A DNA stretch of 64,000 nucleotides. Source: Coleophoma eucalyptorum (Eukaryota; Ascomycota; Leotiomycetes; Helotiales; Dermateaceae). The DNA lies in NCBI GenBank assembly GCA_026120035.1, contig JALRME010000064.1, positions 1 through 64,000 of the forward strand, in the 5' to 3' direction. How positions within the stretch are numbered: the stretch's first letter is position 1; the number at the start of each line of letters is the position of its first letter. Both the position numbers and the translations under genes were made by a program. Shown piece by piece: positions 22,705-34,855 of this stretch. The notes under the pieces were generated by a model, which searched no databases, had not been told where the DNA came from, and saw nothing but the letters and a program-made list of their open reading frames with translations.

Positions 22705-25700
22705 ATGAGTTTTACGTCCTACGACTTTGAAGTTTCTGGAAATGGAGATAATCAGGCTTTGAATGAAATTTATCTCTCCGTCCCACATGGCAATGATACT
22801 CATGCGTCGCGACGTCGCCAACGAGCCAATATTCGGTCGCACAGAGAGGAGCCGACCTACGGTGGCAATCCAAGCTCGCGCAGCGCCAGCCCAAATCCCC
22901 GCCCGCAAAACCCCAACGGTGCACACGCCTCCGCTCATAAATCTGCGAAAACATTCCCTCGTATTAGTCGCTCATTTGAATTGATACGGAACAGCTATGA
23001 CTACGTTGTCATTGGATCTGGCTATGGTGGCAGTGTGGCCGCTTCACGCCTGGCCAGGGCTGGGCAGAGTGTTTGCGTATTGGAACGCGGAGAGGAACGC
23101 TGGCCGGGCGAGTATCCCACCACCTCGAATGAGATGAAGGATCAGCTTCATTTCTCTGGTGACTTCTCATCGTCCCCTGAACCGCATGGTGGCGAAGGCA
23201 ATATAAACGGAATGTTCCGAGTTATCATCGGGAGTGAACAAGCTACTGTGGTTGGCAACGGTAACACAGGCCAAGAAGTCGACATCGTTTCTTGAAGGCT
23301 GATCTAGTCATAGGACTCGGTGGAACCAGCCTCATAAATGCAAACGTATATCTTGAGGCTGACCAGGATGCCCTCTGCCGGATACAGTGGCCACCTGAGA
23401 TCCGAGACAACCCTGAAGGTCTGCGTCAATGTAAGCCTTTTCATTTTTTTTATTTCGCCCATACCTTCGTTACTGAATCAACTTGTTCTCTTGGTCTATA
23501 AGATTCTGCGAAATTTCAGTCACGCTGATATGATGATTTTCAAGATTACGCTTCCGTACGGGATATGCTCACTCCCGAGAGCTATCCAGAAAACTGGCCA
23601 GAGTTGTCGAAGTTGACCGCACTAAGGAAGCAGGCAGAAGCCATTGGTTTAGGGGATAAGTTTCGTCGTGTACATCAAACAACATGTTTTAGAAGTGGTC
23701 CCAACGGTGCTGGAGTTGAAATGCTTCGATCTTCTCTCACAGGACAAGATGGTACTGGAGTCAATGACAGCTCTAAGACTACCACTCTAGTCACATACCT
23801 TGCAGATGCCTGGAATTGGGACGCGGAGATATTCTGCCAATGTGAAGTCCGCTTTATTGAGAAACTAAGCGAGACTCAAAGAGGTGGCTACATTGTCTAC
23901 TTCTCCTGGAACCGGCCAGATTGGGCTTCGAAAGCAGATATCAAACAAGACTTACTATGGATACATGCTCGAGAGGCGGTAATCCTGAGCGCTGGTACAT
24001 TTGGCTCAACAGAAATACTTCTTAGAAGTAGAGAGAAGGGTCTAAGCATAAGTGACTCAATCGGGCGTGTCCGTGACGGTGGTGACACACTTGGAATGGG
24101 GTATTGGTTCCTCCACAACCCATTTATTGTATTATCGGGCTAATTTGGCAGGGTCCTAACAGATTACAACATAAACTCCATTGGAAAGCCATCCCAATCG
24201 CTCGAAAACCCAGTTGGTCCAACAATCACAGGAATCATTGACAATCGCGCGGGCCACAACAATCCTAACAATGGTTATGTTATAGAAGAAGCAGCAATTC
24301 CGTATGCGTTAGAACAGTTTGTAGAGAGGACGCTTAGCCGAACAGTATACACACCCCGTACGGTGCATACAATATATCAAAGGGTACGGGTCGCCGCAGC
24401 TGGTTTCGTCAATTCAGCTTTTAGGCCACTTTTCAAACCACAAGGCTTGACCCGGACCCAGTTCTCCCTGGTTCTGTCACACAATGTAACACTTACATCT
24501 CTAATCTTAAGAAATGACAAGCTACGATGGGTCAGCTCTGGAGTGGCTAAAGATCGAACACGTCTGAGGTTATTGAACAGTCTGCTCTCTAAAATGACCC
24601 AGGCCATTGGCGGAAATTTCGTTGCAGTTGATCTTGGGGAGCCATTGCTAGGAAAGGAGATCACTCTTCATCCGACAGGGTAAGTACTATCTAAAATGTC
24701 TCCGTGATTCCTTACAACTGACAGCATATTACACAAGAGGTGCAGCTATGGCTGCAGAAGGGACTGGCGAGACAGGCGTTACAAACCACTATGGCGAAGT
24801 TTTCTCAGGCAATGGTTCTGAAACCCACAAAGGACTCATTGTAGCCGATGGCTCCTTAATTCCAGCAAGCTTAGGGGCTAATCCATTGGCGACCATTGCT
24901 GCATTGGCGGAACGGAATATTAACCTTTTAGCCAGAAGGGAGAATCTAAATATCAACAGGGAGAGGAATGGCGTACTTGATCTCTTCGGTGAACCTGCTC
25001 ACCCCTGTCCGAAGCTCGCAGTAGACGACACTAGCACCGCCATTCCATACGCTATGAGACGCTTGACTCCAGGGAACACTACTGCGTTCAACTTCACGGA
25101 ATTGATGACAGGATTTGTACATAAGGACTTGAATGTTACAGGGGATGGCGATGATGTATACCAGCGATCATACTTACGGGGCAAAGCGCTCCACGAGAAC
25201 GCCAGGCTGTGCTTTACCGCACAATCTGCTGATTCCCCAGAGAATTCAGCCAACAAGGACTTTTCTTCATTTATTACAGGCTCTTTCGTATACCCTTCTC
25301 ATTCCGGGTCGCCGTTTATGATACGTCAAGGAAAACTAAGTTCTCGAAACATTGAGTTGGAAACCCCAGGAACAAGCATTCTCACGTATGACTTCAAACT
25401 TTATGGAACAAACGGAGAAATCCTTCAATTCCATGGTGAAAAAGCTCTAAATACAGCTGATATCTCCGCGTCGAGATACCTTTGGCGCTCCCGCACTCCG
25501 CTACGTGTCAGCATCTCACAATCAATAGAGCATTCTGATCTAGCGCGGGCCAATACTGAAAGTGCGCAATGCCGATGGCAGGTCATAGCGAAAGGATTAA
25601 TGCAAATTAAAAATGAAGGGCCTGATGAGAAAATTCCTGGATCTCGGTCCGTGGAAAGACATGGTCGTTTACAGGATATGCTAAGCGCCGTTTCCGTCAC

Positions 25701-26901
25701 TGCATATCTTACGAACCGATTATATACGTTATTGTTCACACCTCCTTCCGAATTACAATACCCACTTCAGACGACACACGCTTTAAACGAGACCCAACCT
25801 TCGATGACATATCTTGTTGAGGCGATTGATCACGTCCGGACTGTCATGCGTGTATGGGTTCCGACAAATCCTGATATCGAACCGCGGAATCTTCTCCTAA
25901 TCCCTGGGCTCGCGGTGGATCATCAGATGTACGCACTGCCATTTATTCCGTTTAATGCTGTAAACTACTTCAGGAAGGCTGGTTATCAGGTTTTCATCAG
26001 CATTCATCGTCTCTGCTCATCGGGCGATTCGCTATCACAAGGCTCTTGGACTCCTTATGATGCTCGACTAGACCTCCAAGCCTGCATAACAATGATACGC
26101 GAAAGGTATTCCCCAGAACCAATATACACTATCGCTCACTGCATGGGCAGCGTTGCCTTGGCCTGCGGACTGCTCGATGGCACGATCCCAGCGGGCTGGA
26201 TCATGGGTATCACTTGCAGTCAAGTGTTCTTGCACCCCATCGCCGGTTCATCAAATATAGCTCAGACTCAACTGATGAGCCAGCGTATGCTCTCGTTTGA
26301 TAAGCTGTACAAGTTAAGCGCCGGTCCCTGGTTGTCGTGCGTCTCTTCACCTGATAATTCCTTCGTACAACGCGGTATTGATCAACTTCTGAAGCTGTAT
26401 CCCACCTCACAACTCGAATTATGCAACAATGCGGCTTGCCGCCGTTCCCTGTTGATCCTAGGCCGCTGCTGGAACCATCGCAACCTGGACGATGCCACGC
26501 ACCGGCAGATAGACCGCTTCTTCGGCGGGGTCGATATGAATACCCTACATCATTTCATGCGCATGATCACCATGGGTCATGTTACTGGGAATAGCCCGTT
26601 ATACGAAAGACTTAGTATACCTGCCAATATCGTTCGTTTGCGTGGAATACCGATATTTCTGTTTACAGGGATGGACAACGCCATAATACACCCGGAAAGC
26701 ACCGCAAAGACATACGAAGTCCTGTGCGATACGTTTGGAGAGGAACAGTTCAAGCGGCGTGTTGTTCCAGGATACGGGCATCTCGATTGTTGGATAGGCA
26801 GAAATGCCTGGAAAGATGTGTACCCATTCCTACGTGAGGAGGTGGATAGAGTAGTACGTGGTGAGAGCTACCTGTTTAATCCACCCGATGATAATTCATG
26901 A
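22705..26901 (+). CDS. GMC/cholesterol-oxidase-like oxidoreductase fused to an alpha/beta hydrolase
   Basis: Five exons (22705-23260, 23314-23430, 23545-24100, 24152-24679, 24738-26901) sum to 3921 nt, one 1306-residue protein. After a basic, disordered stretch comes an FAD dinucleotide site, YVVIGSGYGGSVAASRLA (GSGYGG at 104-109), then LGGTSLINANV and, near residue 600, SETHKGLIVADGSLIPASLG plus ANPLATIAALAER. These are GMC features closest to the cholesterol-oxidase branch. The last 350 residues form an alpha/beta hydrolase. The nucleophile elbow IAHCMGS has cysteine (C1054) where serine is usual, with an acid candidate in GMDNAI (D1232) and a histidine in PGYGHLDCW (H1267). The start was chosen at 22705. 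The intended chemistry may be oxidation of a sterol- or terpenoid-like alcohol followed by hydrolysis or acyl transfer (inference). Similar fusions exist in bacteria and fungi as far as I recall. Confidence 0.88.
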
Positions 26902-27754
26902 CATCTCAGAAGGGCTATAACATCGTTCTAGTCGATTTTTATACTATTAAATCTATTGTGGCCAAGGAATACTTTTGCACTAGACAACTCGGGCCGCAAT
27001 ATCAAGCACTGCTGAAGATTTGAGATTCCCCTTCATAATATCAAAGAAGGAAAAGCCAATCTAGGCATGTTAAGTAATTACAAATGTTGTATTTCATTTC
27101 TTCTAACTACGTCTACATCTCTACTCTGTTGAATTTTAACTTACCATCTAATCTTAAAAACGTATGAATGAATTCCATGCATGAATGGTCTCGTTTTTTC
27201 ACATATAGCGCTAACTTTACATGAGCGGTGCAACTTTAATTTGAGCTGCGTCAGGGAAAAGACTAGTCACGCCTTGATAAAGATTTAAAAACCATGAGGT
27301 AAGCAGTTAAGGTGGCGTCCACAAGATGGTGGAGGCGATTGTAGAGGTGCGACCCCCCAGTCCCTTATTCCATAGGAAATATGGAAATGTGGGGAAAATG
27401 AACTATGCACCGGCTATTTCAAAACCTGAATCTGTTCCTCTGTCAAAAATTACCGGCGGAAAAGATTCTGAGCCCGCAGGTAATCATTGAAGATCAATAA
27501 TCGCTCAGTTAATACCCGTGCGCCATTTCCTTGAGAACTTCCATAATTTTAAGAGAGCGCACAAAAAAAAATGAGTATATACCACGATAATTTTCACAGC
27601 CATTTCATATCCCCCAGGTATTGCACAGAATGTGAAAGAATAGGAAATAGGCAAATAGATGGGATTCCTGCATTCTGGTATTCTGGAGTCCGTAATTAAA
27701 TCAAATCAGTGCATGACGTTTGACACTAGATCTCGTAGTTGACATCTAGATGTC
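26902..27754. other. Intergenic region, nothing recognised
   Basis: 3' flank of the fusion gene. I see no open frame, repeat or RNA gene that I can support. Confidence 0.45.
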
Positions 27755-28078
27755 ATGAAACAGAACAAAATCTTGAAAAGCATACTTCGCATTTCCAGTC
27801 CGAGGAGAGCACTGCCAGGATCGAACTCTGCTCAGGCTGCAGAGCTAACGACTTACTGCAATGACGTAGCAAGCTTGAAACAAAAATGTCCAGATAAATT
27901 TGGATTTTGTGCAAGCCTGCCTCTTCTCAACATCAATTGTACGCTTGCAGAGATTGAGCATGCCGAAAAAAGCTTGAGCAAATGGATACTATGTCCTAAT
28001 GAATCATTACCGGGCATTATTTTAGAATTTCTCTATTCCGTTCTAATATATAGAGCACTAAAGCAAATTTCGGATTAG
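27755..28078 (+). pseudogene. Internal fragment of an amidohydrolase-2 (ACMSD-like) decarboxylase gene
   Basis: A 107-codon frame whose middle matches the amidohydrolase-2 family: ISSPRRALPGSNSAQAAELT, then TYCNDVASLKQKCPDKFGFC and ASLPLLNINCTLAEIEHA. In full-length relatives this block is preceded by the N-terminal HxH metal site and followed by GV-L-TNH-like strands and further metal ligands; both are missing here. Upstream DNA (27000-27750) shows no remainder. The frame happens to start with ATG but ends in unrelated residues. It is best read as a truncated relic, with no metal-binding capacity expected. Confidence 0.72.
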
Positions 28079-28519
28079 AACTCCTTTAGTTGATTGCCAA
28101 GGCTTTATATTTTACTTCTAATTGGCTAATTATCAAAGCTCGGGAGTGGTGCCTCTTACTCGTTAGACTATATTCTTATGAAAAAGTCTATATCGGATGC
28201 GGATATAGCGACTTGTTTGCGGGAAGATAGCTAACGTCATATGACTGCATTTTTCGAAGTATTCTGCTTTCAGCCAAAAAAGATCGCTAATCTAGATCCC
28301 CGATTACTGTTTTCTAAAGTGATAAAGTCGTTGCTCGATAGAATACGAAAACGATATACAAAACAAATCTATTAGCCTTGGAGATTGCCCTAAGACTTGT
28401 AGACGCTGTTTATATATGATATGACTGACTTATCATCTGAAATACCCTTGGGCTCCTCTCGTATCTCGTACACTTTTGATAATCGCTTGTGTATCACAGT
28501 ATAGATAGAGAACACAAAA
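28079..28519 (+). promoter_or_regulatory. Upstream region of the APC permease
   Basis: 440 bp without a gene. A TATATATGATATG tract near 28410-28425, about 100 bp before the start codon, is a plausible TATA region. The role is inferred from position. Confidence 0.35.
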
Positions 28520-30277
28520 ATGGCTTATCAGCAACCATTTGCATCAAACCAGGACAAATCGGAGTGGGATAAATCTAGAATTAGGCACGAACTACGTCAC
28601 GATCTGTCGTTACTCGATAACTTTGGAATATCCTTCTCAATAATTGTAAGTCGCAAGACCAGGCATACTCAACGTTTTACATTGCTAATATCCTCAGAGC
28701 GTGATCACTGGTATCACGACGCTCTTGGGACATGGGCTAGCCACAGGTGGCCCAGCCACGATATCGATAGGCTGGCTAGTTGTCTCGATTTTTACGTTTT
28801 TTGTAGCCTTGGGCATGGCTGAAGTTGTGTCTGCTACTCCTACAAAGGGTGGGCCGTACATATGGGGAGCAACTTTGGCGCCTGAAGAGCATGCTGCCTT
28901 TATATCTTGGGTCACAGGATGGTATGTCTATGTTTATTATAATAGCGAAGTCTGAACTAGCAACGCCCCTGCATAGAAAAATACGCTAGCTACTTCATCA
29001 TTGTATTTCTAACTGATCTAGACCTAGGTTTAATCTCCTTGGCCAAATTACACTTAACGCAGGAATCTCCTTTGGCCTCGCAGAGTTAATTTCAAACACA
29101 GTAAATGTTATGTCAAACTATAACTCCACACCTGGGAGGACTTTGGGCATCTATGCTGCCATTCTAATCTCTCAAGGGCTTATCAATACTTTTGGGCTTA
29201 AATTTCTTCGATACCTGTTATACAGCTCAGTCACCTTGAATCTCCTAGGTGTAATAGTGTTTTCGATAGCTCTGCTGTGGAAAGCTCCCTCTCATCAACC
29301 AGCCTCGTTTGTCTTCACAACTTTCATTGACAATACAGGTGTTGACGGTGCCGTGGGGTGGAGTGTCCGAGCATCGCCGGCTTATGTAGCATGCTGTGGC
29401 TGTCTATTGGCACAATACACGCTCACTGGGTATGATGCATCCGCCCATTTTTCAGAAGAGACACGTCGTGCGTCTTGGAGTGCGCCTCTGGGCATAATCA
29501 GCTCCGTGGGCATGTCAGCTATTTTGGGGTTTTTCTTGCTTCTTTCCTTACTCTTCTCAATACAGGACCTTGGAACAATTCTGGCATCCTCTTATAACCA
29601 GCCAGTTTTGCAGATCCTTGTTGACGCATTCGGTAGAAATACAGCTCTTGTGATTTTCTGCTTGGTTATAGTCTGCGTATGGCACTGTGGATTGTTTGCG
29701 ATGGCATCAAACAGTAGAATGATTGTTGCTTTTTCTCGCGACGGTGGTGTAGTAAGTTTCCTGAGAAGTACCCTATACTCCCTTACCAACAATCCTCGTA
29801 CAGGCTCATCTTTTCAGCAAGATCAACGATCGAAATTTAAGTCCTATGAGGGCTGTCTGGCTTGCGGCAGTTCTTAGTTTTTGTCTTGGGCTTCCATCCT
29901 TGGGCTCCACGGTAGCATTCGCTGCTATAACTTCCATCGCGACCATTGGACTTTATATTTCTTATGGAATTCCAATTCTGATTGGCTTGATATATCATCA
30001 AAACTTCAGCGAGAAAAAAGGACCTTTCAATCTAGGTTTAGCCTCACGACCAGTTGCTTTTATAGCAATCGTTTGGATCGGCTTTATTTCTATAACGCTG
30101 TGTCTTCCTACGGTCAATCCTGTAACTAGCCAGACTATCAACTATGCAGCGGTTGCAGTTGGTGTGGTACTAGCGGGCACGGTTATAACGTGGTTTCTTT
30201 GGGCGAGGAGGTGGTTTATTGGTCCGAGCAGGGAGAGATCGTTACACCATCCAAATGGTAATATTTTAAGATCTTGA
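28520..30277 (+). CDS. Amino-acid/GABA-type permease (APC superfamily)
   Basis: Four exons (28520-28645, 28698-28921, 29028-29751, 29804-30277) sum to 1548 nt, 515 residues. The protein is a twelve-helix-type plasma-membrane permease: HDLSLLDNFGISFSII, then TGITTLLGHGLATGGPA, FVALGMAEVVSATPTKGGPY and WVTGWFNLLGQITLNAGIS. The middle has LTGYDASAHFSEETRRASWS, the consensus region of the fungal GABA/choline permease branch. SNSRMIVAFSRDGGV joins across the last intron to AHLFSKINDRNLSPMRAVWL, and the end contains GLYISYGIPILIGLIYH. Splicing removes every stop, so it is intact. Substrate is inferred as GABA, choline or another amine. It sits between an amidohydrolase scrap and a broken DJ-1 gene, so it may be the survivor of a former catabolic group. 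Confidence 0.93.
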
Positions 30278-31107
30278 TTGCGCACAATTTTCCCCTTTTA
30301 TCAATGCACATTGACCAAAATTATCTGCTTAGAGGAGTTTCCACTAGAGCCTGTTTCCATGTTATCAATGCTGCCGTCTTCATCGCTTAGTGAAAGAGTA
30401 GGATAAATTCATGAAAAGAAGAGAACAGGTCTTCGAAGCAATTTTGAGAAAATAACTGTATAAACTCCTAACTCTGGCCAAATATCTTAAATAATAAACT
30501 ATGTCGAGAAAGTCTAATTTCCCATAGTACAATTGGAATAAGGATTGGTTTTGTTGCCGTCCTGATTTGAAAGCTAAAGGGTTAGTTTTCACTACATCAT
30601 GAATTTAATGAATTATAAAGCGACGACCATGAGAATATCCTCTAAACAATAGAGCTTATACCTCATGTTTGCCACCTAGTAAATCAATTTCTTATTTTCT
30701 ACTGCTATAGGCTGACAAGGCTTTTAATCAATTGATTTATACCATTGACTTGGAATAATTTACGCAGACTATTTGGGTCTTCATGTTGGTGTTGCAATTC
30801 ATTCGAGAAGGGTAAGACACGCAATTATAATTCAATAGACTAATGTAGCAAGTTAGCGGGGTAATAAGGTGTCTTATGAATGCTATACATTAAATGAGAG
30901 TTCCTGCTATCCATCAGTGCCTTCCAGGCGACCTCACTACGGCACAGCTTTTCCCCACCTAATAAGCTAATAACTGATATATCATGGCGATGAGCCGCCT
31001 GAGCTGTCTTAGCTGCCCATATTCTTTGACGATCTCTTCACGTTGGGTCTGAGATTGCGACAGATATTTCAAACAGCTTGTAATATCGTTAGGACTCAAC
31101 CTTTACA
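30278..31107. other. Intergenic region with one copy of a dispersed repeat
   Basis: No gene recognised. The stretch 30837-30882 is repeated with four changes at 45304-45349 (listed separately). The last 100 bases include a GC-richer patch that may be the old promoter of the DJ-1/PfpI remnant. Confidence 0.4.
30837..30882 (+). repeat. 46-bp dispersed repeat, copy A
   Basis: Matches 45304-45349 at 42 of 46 positions in the same orientation; the shared core reads GGGTAATAAGGTGT. Neither flank shows longer similarity, so this could be the conserved end of a small element or a fragment of a larger repeat family. Both copies lie in gene-free DNA. Confidence 0.8.
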
Positions 31108-31798
31108 ATGAATGCCAAAGCTATTTTTCTCATGGGCAACTGTGGTCATGACCATAACGAGACCCCCATTCCTTTCTCCATATGGTCCAAAGCCGGCGTC
31201 AGCATCGAATTTGCAACAGAGACTGGCAAAGTGCCAACTTGCGATGTTCGCATGCTCGAGGGCATGACAAGAACACTCCTGGGAGCAAAGAAGACTGCTG
31301 TGCAAGAATATCATAGGATGTGCGAGTCGGCAGCAATCCAACATCCGCGAGCGTGGACAGATCTAACCTTCACATTGGATACTATGATTTCATATCCCTC
31401 CCTGGTGGCCACGATAAGGGCGTGCAACAGGTTATAACCTCAAAGACGCTACATGCTTATCTCACATCGTTCCCAAGACACTGAAGTCGTCCAGTGACTC
31501 CAAGGCATGACCCTCGGACAACCACGCTGCCGTCCTTCTCATGGAGAGCTCAGCGTTCTGGTCCACGAGACTGTTCCTAGGAGATTACTACAAAACGTTT
31601 GGGTATGGGAGTGCCAGTACCGAAACGAGCGTCCGTAATGCGCTTGATGATCCAGAGAAACTGTTCAAGCGGAGTATTAGCATGAATCCAATTTTGGTGA
31701 AAGATCCGAAGTATAATTATTTCAGTGGTAGACTTCCTGGAGATGCAAATCTTTTGGTGGATAAGACATTGGAGTGGGTAAAATCTTCACAGCCGTAA
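31108..31798 (+). pseudogene. Broken DJ-1/PfpI-family (ThiJ) gene
   Basis: The N-terminal part reads KAIFLMGNCGHDHNETPIPF, then IEFATETGKVPTCDVRMLEG and TRTLLGAKKTA, as in fungal DJ-1/PfpI (class I glutamine-amidotransferase-like) proteins. At about 31380 the frame shifts by one: the following bases, read in another frame, give YDFISLPGGHDKGVQQVI, the expected next block, then stop at about 31482. The C-terminal block AFWSTRLFLGDYYKTFGYGS..KYNYFSGRLPGDANLL resumes in a third register (31541-31798). The central segment that should carry the nucleophile elbow (CHG) is missing. The protein cannot be made as one chain, and the catalytic cysteine is absent. Relatives act as glyoxalase or chaperone-like enzymes. 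Confidence 0.86.
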
Positions 31799-32573
31799 TC
31801 TGATAAACAGTGGCTTGTCTTTCTCCAAGGTCAAGAATAAAACTCCGTGAAAATGATCAATGATCACCATGACTTGGTTTCAGGTGACTGTGGATACAAT
31901 AGGGATTTGTATATTATTTACGTACTTCAAATTAAGCACAAAGCTCTTAAGTCCGTCAAAATTCTATAAATTTACATATCGATTTCGTACCGTTGGGTCG
32001 TAGAGTGATATTTATAAATTATCATATAAGTCGTAAATTGAGGAAGAGGGTTGTTAGTTGATCTATACCTCTTATTTCAACAACTATAATAGACAGGTAA
32101 AAATGGTAAGGTAAAAATGTAGATGAGAAAATTCTTAATAAGTGAGTGTGATGGAGGTCTTATAAATACCCCCTTCTGGGTATCGATTCGACCTTCGTAG
32201 TAATACAGTCGTATGTAGTGTTTGCGCCTGAGCGCAAAAACGGGAACAAGCAAGTAGTATATCGATATTCCAACAAGGATCATCCTCCCTTATATTATAA
32301 CAGAAGATGAAGATAGGTTTAATATGGGTGGGTTTTAAGAGGAAATACTAACAAATCCTTTCTCCACTATATTTGAAAATCTAAGTCATTATTATACACT
32401 TACATTAGTCTCATCCCTTATTCACCCCCACGAAATGCTGAAGAACACTGGCACAAAATTAGGCCCAAAACTAAGCCCAAAAAGAAAGCCCGAGTTTAAG
32501 TCCGATTTTCTCTTTTCAGACGATTGTATCTAGATTGTTAACGCTATGGAGTTTCTTACAGAGCAGTATATCT
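31799..32573. other. AT-rich convergent intergenic region
   Basis: Lies between the 3' ends of the DJ-1 remnant and the SMI1-type gene. A GGTAAAAATG word is duplicated near 32095-32120. No gene recognised. Confidence 0.45.
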
Positions 32574-34279
32574 TTATTCACTGTCATCATGATCCTTCTC
32601 TGAACTAGAGTCTTCTTCGTAATCCTCATCCTCATCCGTCATTTTGCCTTTCTTCACCAGCTTTTCGACTTCTTCCACACAACTTGCAACCCAATCCCTG
32701 ACAGAGTCCCACATGCCATTACTTCCAGCCTGCCATGGCGCTCCATACCAGTACCGATATTCTCCATCTTTGACTTCTCCACCTATTACGTTCTGCTTCC
32801 AAACAGCTGGGCTGAGTATATAGTGTCGAAACCCATCACATTCGTCAGCGCCTGGTTGGAGCTCAATCAAATTGCCTAAGGGACTCTCATCCAGGCTCAT
32901 CTCATAACTTCCAGGGTTAAATTCACTGCAATCTAAGTCTTCATCGGCAACTCTGATGTGTTGAATACCTGCTATTCCACCACCGAAAAGATGGTAGCCT
33001 CCTTTGAAGCTATGAATTATCAGATAAGTTAGCCTTCATGGCAAACATCGCCATCCACTTCACCTGTTATATTTCGAGAGTAAGGGACAGTTTACAAGAG
33101 AGCAAGAACATACCCATTTGCGACACGAACCATCTCCTTTAAATCCGTCGGCAACTCGCCGACCAGAGCCTCAGCGGCCTCTATCTCCTTATCAGTAGCT
33201 GGCGAATATAAAATATCATCGGCACACCTGCAACCCATGGATTTATATTCTCTGCGATGCACTTTCCAGGCTCCTGCTGCAAGCCTGTCCAAAAGTTCTT
33301 TCCATCCAACCTTATCCTCTGATAGGGACCACTGTCTTCCCCCGCGAGCCCGTAATTTTAGGGTGCGGATTATCTCGCCCGATATCAGTGAGGCATCGTC
33401 CTCAGGGATGAAAAATGGATTGCTCCTCTTTCCGCCATTGGCAAGTAGAGGCAAGACATCGTAAATCCCAGGAATCAAAAGAAAGTCTTGTATAGACCCT
33501 CCATTAGTGAATCTGTCTAGCTTTAGGCCTTGTTCTAGGATATCTGCAGCTTTCTGTAATTCTCCAACGCGGATGGCAAGCTCAATAACCAGTCTTCGGT
33601 ACAGTAGGTAAGAATGCCTCTTAAGCGCAGTTCGGTCCTTGTAGTCCCATTCTTCAAGAGGAACTTGTGGCAGGGCGTATAGCTTCTCTGCTACCGCTAC
33701 GGCTTCGCGCATCGTGTCCTGGTCTGGATATGTCAATGGGGTCAAAGTTTTAGCTAATAGTCTTGCACACATTGCAAGCATTGCCGGATCATCTGTTTCA
33801 CGCCAGACATGAGGATCACTCGGCTCAGCTAGATTGCAATGTTCTAGCATCCATCCTGTGCGGCAGCATTCGCGATACCGACTCCATTGTGTCTTAGAAA
33901 GCTGATTATCTGAGGAGACGGAGCTGGATGCAATAACTTTTTCCGGTCGTGTAAATGCCGCTTGATGAGTCTCCCAAAATACATCTAGCGTGAGCGATAA
34001 AAAGTTTCGATTATAACCCGATACATCTGGGGAAATGATTTTGTCACGCAGATTAAATAATGCGCACAAAATATCAGACGCCTTTTCAGTATGGTTTGAT
34101 AAAATGAGGAGGTAGGATAATTGGACAGTCTCTGCAATGGCATCAGAAGGGTCTAGAGGCTCTAGAAAGGAGTCTCTCAGATCAGACAGACTGTTCTGAC
34201 AGGGAACAAGGCCTTCGCCGCTGTCCCAAAAAAGGGGCGGAATATGGTGATAGTCAGATAGAGGAAGGGTAACAGACAT
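32574..34279 (-). CDS. SMI1/KNR4 (SUKH-type) domain protein
   Basis: Two exons (34279-33114 and 33009-32574) encode 533 residues. The first 330 residues are helical, with repeated leucine-rich pairs (for example LLYRRLVIELAIRVGELQKA and ADILEQGL) that suggest TPR-like helices. A SMI1/KNR4 domain follows: SPATDKEIEAAEALVGELPT, then DLKEMVRVANGFKGGYHLFG across the intron, matching the family's LP.DLKE..R..NGF pattern. A wholly acidic tail (DEDEDYEEDSSSEKDHDDSE) closes the protein. Yeast Knr4/Smi1 links cell-wall stress to the cell cycle; many fungal paralogues are uncharacterised. The 104-nt intron has GTATGT and TCATAG ends. Function here is inferred only at family level. Confidence 0.85.
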
Positions 34280-34855
34280 TGTAAGTTTGGCAACAGATAA
34301 CGCTGTCTTTGCTGGAGCTTCGGATCCTCTGGTTCAATATAGTTTACAATATGCTGTGTGTGTATTGTGTCGCCCCAACAATGCGGCACAGGCTTATTTT
34401 CAAAATATCGGTTATACTATTTTAGGGAATCTAAGCGGGTTAGCGAGCTATACAATGTTAATAATTGACTATTAGCATATATCCATATCTACATTAAAGG
34501 AACTTTAGGCTAGGGAGATATATCTTTATTAGAAGTTGAAATAGAAAGAAATTTTCCAATCACTTATGGAATTGTCGGAATGTTATTTACAACAGGTCAA
34601 TCACGAGACCTAGTCAGATGTCACATGCCCTTAATCACTCTTTTTCTGGGGCCTATTTCATCAGACTCTGAAGAAAAGAACTCTGGATCCTTAAATGTGG
34701 CTGTAAAATTCACCTATACATCCTGCCATGTCGCAGCTTCTCGCCACCATTCTCCACAGTCCCAAGAGCAATCTTACCCACTTCCAGTTACCGTAATCTT
34801 TGTACCCGAGAGGTTGCTCGAGATTAGGCCTGTAGTATTACGCATCTTGTCAACT
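34280..34855. other. Gap between the SMI1 gene and a decayed membrane-protein gene
   Basis: No intact gene. Read on the minus strand immediately past the TAA that ends the neighbouring remnant, the same frame continues for about 25 codons (VDKMRNTTGLISSN), suggesting that stop is itself a mutation. The rest appears to be promoter sequence for the SMI1 gene. Confidence 0.4.

Noticed and set aside
23431..23544. Apparent frameshift in the GMC-hydrolase gene
   Set aside because: It is explained by a 114-nt intron (GTAAGC..TTCAAG) that restores QYYASVRDML in frame.
24101..24151. In-frame stop near 24140 suggesting a pseudogene
   Set aside because: The stop lies in a 51-nt intron; splicing gives TLGMGVLTDYNINSIG.
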